Source: Pseudomonas sp. S37
GTDB taxonomy: Bacteria > Pseudomonadota > Gammaproteobacteria > Pseudomonadales > Pseudomonadaceae
Direction of reading: 5' to 3'
DNA: 64,000 nucleotides
NCBI RefSeq assembly: GCF_016658545.1
Contig: NZ_JACVZC010000017.1
Span: forward strand, 1-64,000
The notes beneath the pieces were generated by a model. It did no database searches and had not been told where the DNA came from. It saw only the letters and a program-made list of their open reading frames with translations. The translations under genes were made by a program, and so were the position numbers. This document shows, piece after piece, positions 1 to 7,983 of the stretch (its first letter is position 1; each line of letters starts with the position of its first letter).

Positions 1-17
1 AGGGTAATCCTGTGCCG

Positions 18-110
18 GCCTCTTCGCGGGTGAACCCGCTCCCACAGGAGCGCCACATGATTCAAACCCTGTGGAAATACTGTGGGAGCGGGTTTACCCG
101 CGAAGAGGCC
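18..110. repeat. REPIN, class I (two inverted REP arms)
   Basis: Arms at about 21-48 and 80-107 are near-perfect inverted copies of the P. putida REP core (TTCGCGGGT, then ACCCGCTCCCACAG). They share the CCCAC/GTGGG variant. The element lies just downstream of the short binding-protein gene on the minus strand. Confidence 0.93.
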
Positions 111-129
111 GTTACAGGCAACAAAAACC

Positions 130-618
130 TCACTGCCCGGCCGCAGTCTCCTGCACACCCTTGAACCACTTCTGCTCAAGCTCGGCAGTGCGCCCGCTAT
201 CTTTCAAGCGCTGCAGCGCATTGTTCACCGCACTTTCAAACGCCGGGTTGTCCTTCTGGAACGGAATCACCCGTTTCTTCTCGCCAAACGGCTGGCTCGC
301 ATCGAGTGGGCCGTCACCTTTGGGCGCGTCGCTCGACGAGGTAAGCGCGATGTCGTACTTGCCGCTCTCGACACCCGGCAACACCTCGGCTTGCGTGGCT
401 TCGACAAATTCGGCGCGCAGGTCCAGCTCCTTGGCCAGGTCCTGGCCAAACTCGATGTCGAAACCCGTCAGGTGGTCGTCTTGCTTGAACGCGTACGGCT
501 GGTTGTCGGCCTGTACGGCAATGCGCAGTTCGCCCCGGTCGGCGATTTCGTCGATCAGCTCCGCCTGGGCCAATGGACTGATCAGTACTGCCAGCAGTAC
601 CCCTATGGTCGAACGCAT
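130..618 (-). CDS. Half-sized family 3 periplasmic substrate-binding protein
   Basis: This 162-residue protein starts with a typical Sec signal peptide (about residues 1-19, ending LAQA). The mature part opens like amino-acid ABC transporter binding proteins (SBP_bac_3): a GELRIAVQADNQPYAF strand, then TGFDIEFGQDLAKEL, then a DIALTSSSDAP stretch matching the end of lobe I. It then goes almost directly to the C-terminal helix of the family (NALQRLKDSGRTAELEQKW). Family members are usually about 250 residues, so most of lobe II (roughly 90 residues) is missing. The frame is clean, with no stop or frameshift scar, so it may be a functional mini binding protein or sensor domain rather than a fresh pseudogene. 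No permease or ATPase gene is adjacent in the window. The fold family is fairly sure; ligand and role are unknown. Confidence 0.8.
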   Translation of the reverse strand: MRSTIGVLLAVLISPLAQAELIDEIADRGELRIAVQADNQPYAFKQDDHLTGFDIEFGQDLAKELDLRAEFVEATQAEVLPGVESGKYDIALTSSSDAPKGDGPLDASQPFGEKKRVIPFQKDNPAFESAVNNALQRLKDSGRTAELEQKWFKGVQETAAGQ

Positions 619-841
619 GAATGCCCCTTTTCTTTTAGCAGATGAATAACTTTCGTCACGGCTTTCTTCCTCGCCGTGATCGAGCGCAGCCTATGACCTT
701 GAAGCCTCGGCATTGTTTAACCCTGACTGAAATATTTCTGTCAGGCAATGTGAACACCTTGGCGCATATTTCAACTAAGGTGAACTACCGCTGCCGCTGG
801 ACTGATGGCGGCGGTCAACAAGTGAATCACAGGAGAAGTGA

Positions 842-1318
842 ATGAACAGCCTATTTTCGCGTGCTGCCGTTGCCGGTCTGCTGATGGGAGCGTCGGTGTT
901 CGCCAGTGCCGCAGACGCCCTGAAGAGCCAGGAGCCGCCCAAGGAGGCCAAGGTCTTCATCGTTTCCCCCGCCGATGGTGCAACGGTCGACAAGACCTTC
1001 ACCGTCAAGTTCGGCATCGAGGGCATGGGCCTGAAGCCTGCCGGTGACCAGACCCCGCACACCGGGCACCACCACTTGCTGGTGGATGTGGACAAAGAGC
1101 CAGTCGCCGACATGCCGCTGCCGACCAGCCTGATGCCAGAGGCCGGCACCGCACTGCCAGCCGGGCCGCAGGTGCTGCACTTCGGCAAGGCACAGACCGA
1201 AACCAGCATTACCCTGACCCCGGGCAAGCACACCCTGCAACTGGTGCTGGGTGACCAGTATCATGTGCCGTTCAAGCCTAGTGTCGAGTCGCAGAAGATT
1301 ACTGTCGACGTGAAATAA
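842..1318 (+). CDS. DUF4399 periplasmic protein
   Basis: A 158-residue exported protein with a signal peptide at about residues 1-24 (cleavage near ASAADA). The remainder matches the DUF4399 pattern: a VFIVSPADGATV start, a conserved histidine cluster followed by LLVDVD (His76-78 region), then GKHTLQLVLGD and a C-terminal beta strand. An AGGAGAAG ribosome-binding site sits just upstream of the ATG. The function of the family is not known; the histidines could bind a metal, which is only an inference. It is transcribed alone and ends at a REPIN and a two-way terminator shared with serA. Confidence 0.88.
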   Translation: MNSLFSRAAVAGLLMGASVFASAADALKSQEPPKEAKVFIVSPADGATVDKTFTVKFGIEGMGLKPAGDQTPHTGHHHLLVDVDKEPVADMPLPTSLMPEAGTALPAGPQVLHFGKAQTETSITLTPGKHTLQLVLGDQYHVPFKPSVESQKITVDVK

Positions 1319-1328
1319 GTGTTGGATT

Positions 1329-1415
1329 CTTCGCGGGTGAACCCGCTCCCACAGGGCCCCCGCAGATTTTGAATCCTGTGGCGATCCTGTAGGAGCGGGT
1401 TTACCCGCGAAGCAG
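1329..1415. repeat. REPIN, class I, arms of unlike subtype
   Basis: Arms at about 1330-1355 (CCCAC variant) and 1387-1412 (GTAGG variant). This is one of only two elements here whose arms differ at the diagnostic base. It lies between two convergent genes. Confidence 0.92.
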
Positions 1416-1435
1416 GCGACGCCGATTTCACCGGC

Positions 1436-1469
1436 AAAAAAAAGGGAGGCCACCAGGGCCTCCCTTTTT
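1436..1469. terminator. Bidirectional intrinsic terminator between the DUF4399 gene and serA
   Basis: GGGAGGCC (1444-1451) pairs with GGCCTCCC (1457-1464) around a 5-base loop. An A-run precedes it (1436-1443) and a T-run follows (1465-1469), so it can stop transcription from either side. Confidence 0.9.
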
Positions 1470-1485
1470 CATGCAGCAAGCAAAC

Positions 1486-2715
1486 TTAGAACAGTACGCG
1501 GGAACGGATGGTGCCCTTGACCTGTTGCAGCTTCTCTTGCGCCAGGTCCGAGTATTCGGCGTCAACGTCGATGACCACGTAGCCGACTTTCTCGTTGGTC
1601 TGCAGGAACTGACCGGAGATGTTGATACCGTTCTCGGCGAACACCTTGTTGATCTCGCTGAGCACGCCCGGGATGTTTTCGTGAATGTGCAGCAGGCGGT
1701 GCTTGCCCGGGTGCGCCGGCAGGGCCACTTCCGGGAAGTTGACCGAAGACACCGAGGTACCGTTGTCGCTGTACTTGACCAGCTTCTCGGCCACTTCCAG
1801 GCCGATGTTGGCCTGGGCTTCGGCGGTGGAACCACCGATGTGCGGGGTCAGGATCACGTTGTCCAGGCCGCGCAGCGGGCTTTCGAACTCTTCGTCGTTG
1901 GAGCGCGGCTCGACCGGGAACACGTCGATGGCGGCGCCGATCAGGTGCTTGTCCTTGATCGCGGCGGCCAGGTGGTCCAGCTCGACTACGGTGCCACGGG
2001 CGGCGTTGATCAGGATCGCGCCCTTCTTCATGGCACGGATTTCCTTCTCGCCAATCATCCACTGAGTGGACGGCAGCTCAGGTACGTGCAGCGACACGAT
2101 GTCGGCCAGGCCCAGCAGCTCGTTCAGGCTGGTGACCTGCACGGCGTTGCCCAGTGGCAGCTTGGTCAGCGGGTCGTAGAAGTACACCTGCATGCCCAGG
2201 TTCTCGGCCAGGACCGACAGCTGGGTACCGATCGAGCCGTAGCCGACGATGCCCAGTTTCTTGCCACGGATCTCGAACGAGTTGGCCGCGCTCTTGATCC
2301 AGCCGCCACGGTGGCAGGAAGCGTTTTTCTCAGGGATGCCGCGCAGCAGCAGGATGGCTTCGGCCAGTACCAGCTCGGCAACCGAACGGGTGTTGGAGTA
2401 CGGCGCGTTGAACACGGCGATACCGCGCTCGCGGGCCGCTTCCAGGTCAACCTGGTTGGTGCCGATGCAGAAGCAGCCAACAGCGACCAGTTTCTTGGCG
2501 CAGTCGAAGATCTCTTCGGTGAGCTGGGTGCGCGAACGGATGCCGATGAAGTGGGCATCGGCGATCTTTTCCTTCAGCTCGGCTTCCGGCAACGAACCAG
2601 TGAGGTATTCGATGTTGGTGTAGCCGGCGGCCTTGAGGGTATCGACCGCGTTCTGGTGCACACCTTCAAGAAGAAGGAACCGGATCTTGCTCTTGTCGAG
2701 AGAAGTCTTGCTCAT
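1486..2715 (-). CDS. serA: D-3-phosphoglycerate dehydrogenase
   Basis: This 409-residue enzyme catalyses the first step of serine synthesis, NAD-dependent oxidation of 3-phosphoglycerate. The Rossmann motif GIVGYGSIG lies near residue 155. The D-2-hydroxyacid dehydrogenase signature with its catalytic Arg (NAARGTVV) and the catalytic His region TPHIGGST (near residue 291) are intact. A C-terminal ACT domain (about 338-409) suggests serine feedback control. The frame is open further upstream, but the start at 2715 (MSKTSLDK) gives the usual 409-410-residue length. It is divergent from a D-2-hydroxyglutarate dehydrogenase. In P. stutzeri, SerA also reduces 2-ketoglutarate to D-2-hydroxyglutarate and that dehydrogenase recycles it, so the pairing is meaningful. 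Confidence 0.97.
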   Translation of the reverse strand: MSKTSLDKSKIRFLLLEGVHQNAVDTLKAAGYTNIEYLTGSLPEAELKEKIADAHFIGIRSRTQLTEEIFDCAKKLVAVGCFCIGTNQVDLEAARERGIAVFNAPYSNTRSVAELVLAEAILLLRGIPEKNASCHRGGWIKSAANSFEIRGKKLGIVGYGSIGTQLSVLAENLGMQVYFYDPLTKLPLGNAVQVTSLNELLGLADIVSLHVPELPSTQWMIGEKEIRAMKKGAILINAARGTVVELDHLAAAIKDKHLIGAAIDVFPVEPRSNDEEFESPLRGLDNVILTPHIGGSTAEAQANIGLEVAEKLVKYSDNGTSVSSVNFPEVALPAHPGKHRLLHIHENIPGVLSEINKVFAENGINISGQFLQTNEKVGYVVIDVDAEYSDLAQEKLQQVKGTIRSRVLF

Positions 2716-2799
2716 CTGCGTAAACCTGTATCCCGGAGAAAAAATGGCGAGGGGTGATGCCAGGCGCGAGGGCAGCCTTAGCATGAACAGCGGGAGGGC

Positions 2800-2811
2800 T
2801 ATGCTAGCATA
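2800..2811. promoter_or_regulatory. Perfect 12-bp palindrome in the serA/D2HGDH divergent gap
   Basis: TATGCTAGCATA reads the same on both strands and puts a TATGCT -10-like hexamer in each direction. No strong -35 is visible on either side. It could be a shared, back-to-back promoter core or a regulator site. Confidence 0.45.
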
Positions 2812-2886
2812 CGCGACACAATCTGAGCTTATCCCGACAGGTGAAGAGTGCTCAGGGTGACTATGAATAAGTCGAGAGTTCCAGCG

Positions 2887-4293
2887 ATGACCCACCCCGC
2901 TGTTATTGAAGAACTGATGACCCTTGTCGACCCTGGCAAGGTCCTGACTGACGCGGCTTCACTCGAAGCCTATGGCAAGGACTGGACCAAGCATTACCCG
3001 CCGGCGCCCAGCGCCATTGTGCTGCCCAAGACCGTGGAGCAGGTGCAGGCCATCGTGCGCTGGGCCAATGCGCACAAGGTAGCGCTGGTGCCATCTGGCG
3101 GGCGTACCGGCCTTTCTGCTGGCGCCGTGGCGGCCAATGGCGAGGTGGTGGTCGCCTTCGACTACATGAACCAGATTCTCGACTTCAACGCCTTCGACCG
3201 CACCGTGGTCTGCCAGCCGGGGGTAATCACCCGCCAGCTGCAAAGCTATGCCGAAGATCAGGGCCTTTATTACCCGGTGGACTTCGCCTCCAGCGGCTCC
3301 AGCCAGATAGGCGGCAACATCGGCACCAATGCCGGCGGGATCAAGGTGATTCGCTACGGCATGACCCGCAACTGGGTGGCCGGGCTGAAAGTGGTCACCG
3401 GCAAGGGCGAGCTGCTGGAGCTGAACCGGGACCTGATCAAGAACGCCACCGGCTACGACCTGCGCCAGCTGTTCATCGGCGCCGAAGGCACCCTGGGGTT
3501 CGTGGTCGAGGCCACCATGCGCCTGGATCGCGCACCGCGCAACCTTACCGCCATGGTGCTGGGCACGCCGGACTTCGACTCGATCATGCCGGTGCTGCAC
3601 GCTTTCCAGGGCAAGCTGGACCTGACCGCCTTCGAGTTCTTCTCTGACAAGGGGCTGGCCAAGATCATGGGCCGTGGCGATGTGCCGGCGCCGTTCGCGA
3701 CCGACTGCCCGTTCTATGCGCTGCTGGAGTTCGAGGCCAGCACTGAAGAGGTGGCCAACGAGGCTCTGGCCACCTTCGAGCACTGTGTCGAGCAGGGCTG
3801 GGTGCTGGATGGGGTGATGAGCCAGAGCGAAACCCAGCTGAAAAACCTGTGGAAGCTGCGCGAATACCTGTCGGAAACCATCTCGCACTGGACCCCGTAC
3901 AAGAACGACATTTCTGTCACGGTTTCAAAAGTGCCGGCATTCCTGCGCGATATCGACGCCATCGTTGCCGAGCATTACCCGGATTACGAAGTGGTGTGGT
4001 ACGGCCATATCGGCGACGGCAACCTGCACCTGAACATCCTCAAGCCCGAGCACATGAGCAAGGACGACTTCTTTGCCTCGTGTGCCAAGGTCAACAAATG
4101 GGTGTTCGAGATCGTCGAGCGCTACAACGGCTCGATCTCCGCAGAGCATGGCGTGGGCATGACCAAGCGCGACTACCTGGGCTACAGCCGCTCGGCCGAA
4201 GAAATTGCATGCATGAAGGCAATAAAGGCCGTGTTCGACCCTAACGGCATCATGAATCCGGGTAAGATCTTCGCTCCTGAACAAAAGCAGTAA
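2887..4293 (+). CDS. FAD-linked D-2-hydroxyglutarate dehydrogenase (FAD_binding_4/GlcD type)
   Basis: A flavoprotein of about 468 residues. The N-terminal PCMH FAD domain shows VPSGGRTGLS and the glycine-rich SSQIGGNIGTNAGG loop; the C-terminal FAD-oxidase domain carries WYGHIGDGNLHLNI and ends SAEHGVGMTKRDYLG...FDPNGIMNPGKIF. These are hallmarks of D-2-hydroxyglutarate/D-lactate dehydrogenases. The gene sits back to back with serA, as in P. stutzeri, where the enzyme oxidises D-2-hydroxyglutarate made by SerA and feeds electrons to the respiratory chain. Two starts are possible: ATG 2863, with a better AGGGTG ribosome-binding site, or ATG 2887, which matches known N-termini (MTHPAVIEEL). The frame is open back to 2848. 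I chose 2887 with moderate certainty. An FAH-family gene follows after 15 bases. Confidence 0.9.
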   Translation: MTHPAVIEELMTLVDPGKVLTDAASLEAYGKDWTKHYPPAPSAIVLPKTVEQVQAIVRWANAHKVALVPSGGRTGLSAGAVAANGEVVVAFDYMNQILDFNAFDRTVVCQPGVITRQLQSYAEDQGLYYPVDFASSGSSQIGGNIGTNAGGIKVIRYGMTRNWVAGLKVVTGKGELLELNRDLIKNATGYDLRQLFIGAEGTLGFVVEATMRLDRAPRNLTAMVLGTPDFDSIMPVLHAFQGKLDLTAFEFFSDKGLAKIMGRGDVPAPFATDCPFYALLEFEASTEEVANEALATFEHCVEQGWVLDGVMSQSETQLKNLWKLREYLSETISHWTPYKNDISVTVSKVPAFLRDIDAIVAEHYPDYEVVWYGHIGDGNLHLNILKPEHMSKDDFFASCAKVNKWVFEIVERYNGSISAEHGVGMTKRDYLGYSRSAEEIACMKAIKAVFDPNGIMNPGKIFAPEQKQ

Positions 4294-4308
4294 TCAAAGG
4301 AGTCGGCC

Positions 4309-4974
4309 ATGAGTTACCAGCACCAGTACGTAGACGGCACACGCATTCACTTCCCGCTGGGCAAGGTGGTGTGCATCGGCCGTAACTATGCCGAGCATGC
4401 CAAGGAACTGGACAACCCGATCCCCACCGAGCCGCTGCTGTTCATCAAACCGGGCAGCTGCGTGGTGCCGGCCGAAGGCGGCTTCAAGATCCCGGCCGAG
4501 CGCGGCTCGGTGCACTACGAGGCGGAAATTGCGGTGCTGCTGGGCAAGCCGCTGTCGACCCATCCGACCGAAGAAGAGGTGCTGGACGCCATTTCCGGCT
4601 ACGCCCCTGCGCTGGACCTGACCTTGCGCGATGTGCAGGCCAAGCTGAAAGAGAAGGGCCTGCCGTGGGAGCTGGCCAAGAGCTTTGACGGCGCTTGCGT
4701 GTTGCCGCCATTCGTCTCGGCCGGCAGCTTCGAGGATGTCACCGACATCCCGGTACGCCTGACCGTCAACGGCGAAGTGCGCCAGGACGGCAACAGCGCA
4801 ATGATGCTCAACCCGATCGTGCCGATGATTCAGTACATGGCCGCGCATTTCTCGCTCCAGGCGGGGGATGTGGTCCTGACCGGTACGCCGGCGGGCGTGG
4901 GACCGTTCAATGTGGGGGACGAGCTGGTGCTCGAGCTGCCGGGTGTGAGCCGTTTCGAAAGCCGGGTGCTCTGA
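4309..4974 (+). CDS. Fumarylacetoacetate hydrolase family protein (FAHD1/YcgM-like acylpyruvase)
   Basis: This 221-residue protein has the core of the FAH superfamily: VVCIGRNYAEHAKE at the N-terminus, FIKPGSC, the acidic metal site HYEAEIAVLLGK, a DLTLRDVQ segment and the C-terminal GDVVLTGTPAGVGP. Family members hydrolyse acylpyruvates or fumarylpyruvate, or decarboxylate oxaloacetate, using Mg2+/Mn2+. The exact substrate cannot be read from the sequence. A good AAAGGAG ribosome-binding site precedes the ATG. The 15-base spacing suggests co-transcription with the upstream D-2-hydroxyglutarate dehydrogenase. A REPIN follows the stop. Confidence 0.9.
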   Translation: MSYQHQYVDGTRIHFPLGKVVCIGRNYAEHAKELDNPIPTEPLLFIKPGSCVVPAEGGFKIPAERGSVHYEAEIAVLLGKPLSTHPTEEEVLDAISGYAPALDLTLRDVQAKLKEKGLPWELAKSFDGACVLPPFVSAGSFEDVTDIPVRLTVNGEVRQDGNSAMMLNPIVPMIQYMAAHFSLQAGDVVLTGTPAGVGPFNVGDELVLELPGVSRFESRVL

Positions 4975-4990
4975 GCCCGAACCGCGTCGC

Positions 4991-5082
4991 CTTCTTCGCG
5001 GGTAAACCCGCTCCCACAGGTTTACTTACAGGCTTGGGGGCTGTGGTGATCCTGTGGGAGCGGGTTCACCCGCGAAGAGGCC
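4991..5082. repeat. REPIN, class I
   Basis: Arms at about 4993-5020 and 5051-5079, both of the CCCAC/GTGGG subtype, in the gap after the FAH-family gene. Confidence 0.93.
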
Positions 5083-5156
5083 AGACCTGTTTACCGATTT
5101 TTCACACCCGATCCGGATAATGCGCGCACCTACGCCCATTTCCCCAGGACCCCCGC

Positions 5157-6077
5157 ATGCCAACACCCTCCAGCGCCCCGGCAACTCCCAAGCGTCGTTT
5201 CTACCTGCGCTGGCCCTTCGGCCTGGCCGTGGCGGCGGTGATTGCTTATGGCGTATCCGTGGCCATGCACTGGGATGACCGTGGCGAGCTGTGGATAAAG
5301 GAAAGCCTGGAAAGCACCGCCCAGCGCAGTGAAAGCGTGTGGCTGCCGGACTACCAGGTCGATATCGATGCCAAACCGTTGCCGGGCATGGACGATGACG
5401 AAGCCTCCGACGTGGCCTTCAACCCGCGCACCCGTACCCTGTTTGCGGTGATGGGCAAGAACCCGTTCCTGGTCGAGCTGAACCTGGATGGCGAGGTGCT
5501 ACGCAAGATCCCGCTCAACGGCTGGAACAACCCGGAAGGCATCGCCGTGCTGGAAGACGACTACCTGGCAATCACCGACGAGCGCCTGCACGACCTGACG
5601 TTGGTCAAGGTGGATGCACACACGACCGCACTCAACCACGCTGATTTCAAAAGCTACGACCTGGGCCCGTCGGTCAAAAGCAACAAAGGTTTCGAAGGCG
5701 TGGCCTGGGACCCGCTGCGCCAGCGCCTGATCATCGGCGAGGAGCGCCCGCCCAAGCTGTATACCTGGAACACTGACGGCCGCAGCCCGCTCAAGGGTGA
5801 CAAGCAGCCGTTGCCCAGCGATGAACTCGACCTGCGCAACCTATCTGCGCTGGGTGTAGACCCGCGCACCGGCCACCTGCTGGTGCTGTCCGCCGACTCC
5901 AACATGCTGCTGGAACTGGACGAGCAGGGTCAGCAGGTCAGCTTCATGACCTTGCTGGGCGGGTTCAACGGCCTTGAACACACCATCCCGCGTGCCGAAG
6001 GGGTGGCCATGGACGACAAGGGCAACCTGTACATGGTCAGCGAGCCGGCGCTGTTTTATCGCTTCAAGAAGAACTGA
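5157..6077 (+). CDS. SdiA-regulated family protein, copy 1
   Basis: A 306-residue protein with one N-terminal hydrophobic segment (about residues 19-40, after KRRFYLRW), so it is probably anchored in the inner membrane with the rest in the periplasm. The body is beta-propeller-like and matches the SdiA-regulated family (YjiK-like). Repeated blade motifs include DEASDVAFNPRTRTLFAVMG, NPEGIAVLEDDYLAITDER, NKGFEGVAWDPLRQRL and RAEGVAMDDKGNLYMVSEP. The family has no assigned biochemical role. The next gene is a clear paralogue on the same strand, so a local duplication is likely. The ATG at 5157 has only a weak ribosome-binding site. Confidence 0.85.
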   Translation: MPTPSSAPATPKRRFYLRWPFGLAVAAVIAYGVSVAMHWDDRGELWIKESLESTAQRSESVWLPDYQVDIDAKPLPGMDDDEASDVAFNPRTRTLFAVMGKNPFLVELNLDGEVLRKIPLNGWNNPEGIAVLEDDYLAITDERLHDLTLVKVDAHTTALNHADFKSYDLGPSVKSNKGFEGVAWDPLRQRLIIGEERPPKLYTWNTDGRSPLKGDKQPLPSDELDLRNLSALGVDPRTGHLLVLSADSNMLLELDEQGQQVSFMTLLGGFNGLEHTIPRAEGVAMDDKGNLYMVSEPALFYRFKKN

Positions 6078-6167
6078 CAGCATCTTCAGAATTGCCTGAC
6101 GCTGGCATTAAGCTTTGCTTCAGTCATTAATGGTTAGATTCGCCACCCCTGTGTCGAGTCTGTCTTC

Positions 6168-7070
6168 ATGCGCCGTTTCGTTCGTTTCTCTCTTGTTGTG
6201 GCCGCTGTCGGCCTGTTCCTGCTTGGCTGGGCCGGGCAGGAGTTCCGGCTGTTCGAGCGTGGCTGGTTCAACCTCAAGACCTGGTGGCAGCCGGCCGAGC
6301 AGAGCATTGGCCTGGACCGCTACCGGGTGGTGCTGGAAGCGCAGCCGGTCGAGGGGCTGGATGACGACCTGTCGGCGCTGACCTACGACCCCGACCGCAA
6401 GACCCTGTTCACCGTCACCAATGCCCGCTCGGAGCTGATCGAGCTGTCGCTGAACGGGCGCATCCTGCGCCGCGTGCCGCTGACCGGCTTTGGTGACCCG
6501 GAGGCGGTGGAGTATGTGGGGCCAAACAATTACGTGATTACCGACGAGCGCCAGCAGCGGCTGATCCGCGTGCGCCTGGACGACGACACGCTGTTCCTCG
6601 ATGCCGGTGACGCCGAGCAGCTCAGCCTGGGCATTGGCCTGAACGGCAACAAAGGTTTCGAGGGGCTGGCCTACGATTCGGCGGGCAAGCGCCTGTTTGT
6701 GGCCAAGGAACGTGACCCGATGCTGATCTATGAGGTGCACGGCTTCCCGCATGACAACCCTGACAAGCCCTATGCCGTGCATGTGGTGCAGGACCGCAAA
6801 CGTGATTCACGGTTGTTTGTGCGGGACTTGTCGAGTTTGCAGTTCGATGAACGCAGCGGGCATTTGCTGGCGCTTTCGGACGAGTCGCGGCTGGTGCTGG
6901 AGCTGGACGTGGAGGGGCGGCCGCTGAGTACCTTGTCGTTGCGCAAGGGTTTCCAGGGGTTGCAGGCGACGGTGCCGCAGGCGGAGGGGATTGCGATGGA
7001 TGAAGCAGGGACCATTTACCTGGTCAGTGAGCCGAACCTGTTCTATGTGTTCAAGCAAGTAGCAGATTGA
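6168..7070 (+). CDS. SdiA-regulated family protein, copy 2
   Basis: A 300-residue paralogue of the preceding protein with the same layout: a basic N-terminus, one hydrophobic anchor (about residues 7-22) and a beta-propeller-like domain. Shared landmarks are DDDLSALTYDPDRKTLFTVT, DPEAVEYVGPNNYVITDERQ, NKGFEGLAYDSAGKRLFVAKE and QAEGIAMDEAGTIYLVSEPN. Its 3' third is rich in G and differs most from copy 1. It starts 90 bases after copy 1 and may be read from the same transcript. The ligand or enzymatic function is unknown. Confidence 0.85.
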   Translation: MRRFVRFSLVVAAVGLFLLGWAGQEFRLFERGWFNLKTWWQPAEQSIGLDRYRVVLEAQPVEGLDDDLSALTYDPDRKTLFTVTNARSELIELSLNGRILRRVPLTGFGDPEAVEYVGPNNYVITDERQQRLIRVRLDDDTLFLDAGDAEQLSLGIGLNGNKGFEGLAYDSAGKRLFVAKERDPMLIYEVHGFPHDNPDKPYAVHVVQDRKRDSRLFVRDLSSLQFDERSGHLLALSDESRLVLELDVEGRPLSTLSLRKGFQGLQATVPQAEGIAMDEAGTIYLVSEPNLFYVFKQVAD

Positions 7071-7082
7071 TCGCCTGTCAGG

Positions 7083-7174
7083 GCCTATTCGCGGGTGAAC
7101 CCGCTCCCACAGATATCTCTACAGGCTTCAGGCCGGTGGAGACCCCTGTGGGAGCGGGTTTACCCGCGAAGGGG
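7083..7174. repeat. REPIN, class I, abutting rpiA
   Basis: Arms at about 7086-7112 and 7146-7172 (CCCAC/GTGGG). The second arm ends within four bases of the rpiA stop codon. It separates two convergent genes. Confidence 0.92.
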
Positions 7175-7175
7175 T

Positions 7176-7850
7176 TTACTCGGCCTTCAGGCTCTTCACG
7201 CCCTCAGCAGTACCCAGCAACAGCAGATCCGCCGGCCGCGCCGCGAACAGGCCGTTGGTCACCACGCCAACAATGGCGTTGATCTGCGCTTCCAGCTCCA
7301 CCGGGTTGGTGATCTGCAGGTTGTACACATCGAGGATCACGTTGCCGTTGTCGGTGACCACACCCTCGCGGTACACCGGGTCGCCGCCCAGCTTGACCAG
7401 CTGGCGCGCCACATGGCTGCGGGCCATCGGAATCACCTCGACCGGCAGCGGGAAGGCGCCCAGCACCGGTACCAGCTTGCTGCCGTCGGCGATGCAGATG
7501 AAGGTCTTGGCCACCGCCGCTACGATCTTCTCGCGGGTCAGGGCTGCGCCGCCGCCCTTGATCAGGTTCAGGTGCGCGTCGCTTTCGTCGGCGCCGTCCA
7601 CGTAGAATTCCAGCTCGCTGACGCCGTTCAGCTCGTAGACCGGGATGCCATGGCCCTTCAGGCGCTGGGCCGTGGCTTCGGAGCTGGCGACGGCGCCGTC
7701 GAAGGCAGTCTTGTGCTGAGCCAGGGCGTCGATGAAGAAGTTGGCGGTCGAACCGGTACCGACGCCGACAACGCTCTTTTCATCCAGCTTGGGCAGAATG
7801 AAGTCGACAGCGGCCTGGGCGACGGCCTGTTTGAGTTGGTCCTGGGTCAT
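7176..7850 (-). CDS. rpiA: Ribose-5-phosphate isomerase A
   Basis: A 224-residue enzyme that interconverts ribose 5-phosphate and ribulose 5-phosphate in the non-oxidative pentose phosphate pathway. Visible motifs are [16 protein letters not shown] (phosphate loop), the [24 protein letters not shown] active-site region containing the catalytic Asp/Lys pair, and [11 protein letters not shown]. The length is normal for RpiA. It is divergent from ilvA across 133 bases. Confidence 0.97.
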   Translation of the reverse strand: MTQDQLKQAVAQAAVDFILPKLDEKSVVGVGTGSTANFFIDALAQHKTAFDGAVASSEATAQRLKGHGIPVYELNGVSELEFYVDGADESDAHLNLIKGGGAALTREKIVAAVAKTFICIADGSKLVPVLGAFPLPVEVIPMARSHVARQLVKLGGDPVYREGVVTDNGNVILDVYNLQITNPVELEAQINAIVGVVTNGLFAARPADLLLLGTAEGVKSLKAE

Positions 7851-7889
7851 GCGGGCTCCGGAAGGGGCAGGGCGGTTTCAAAGTTGCCT

Positions 7890-7895
7890 AGTATA
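7890..7895 (-). promoter_or_regulatory. Candidate -10 box for rpiA
   Basis: AGTATA on the plus strand reads TATACT on the minus strand, 40 bases upstream of the rpiA start and inside the rpiA/ilvA divergent gap. No convincing -35 was seen. Confidence 0.35.
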
Positions 7896-7983
7896 ACGGC
7901 TCGCACGGCTTTGCTGTGGTCGCCCGACGTAGCGCTGGGGTAGACTCCCAGCCCTTGTCCCGCGGCCCAGTGATGCTTTCCCG

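Noticed and set aside
71-649. Open frames that translate REP DNA (peptides such as GAGLPAKRP, CGSGFTREE, SRVNPLPQ) here and near most other REPINs
   Set aside because: These residues come from the repeat itself in different frames and recur at unrelated loci. They overlap real genes or have no family match, so none is annotated.
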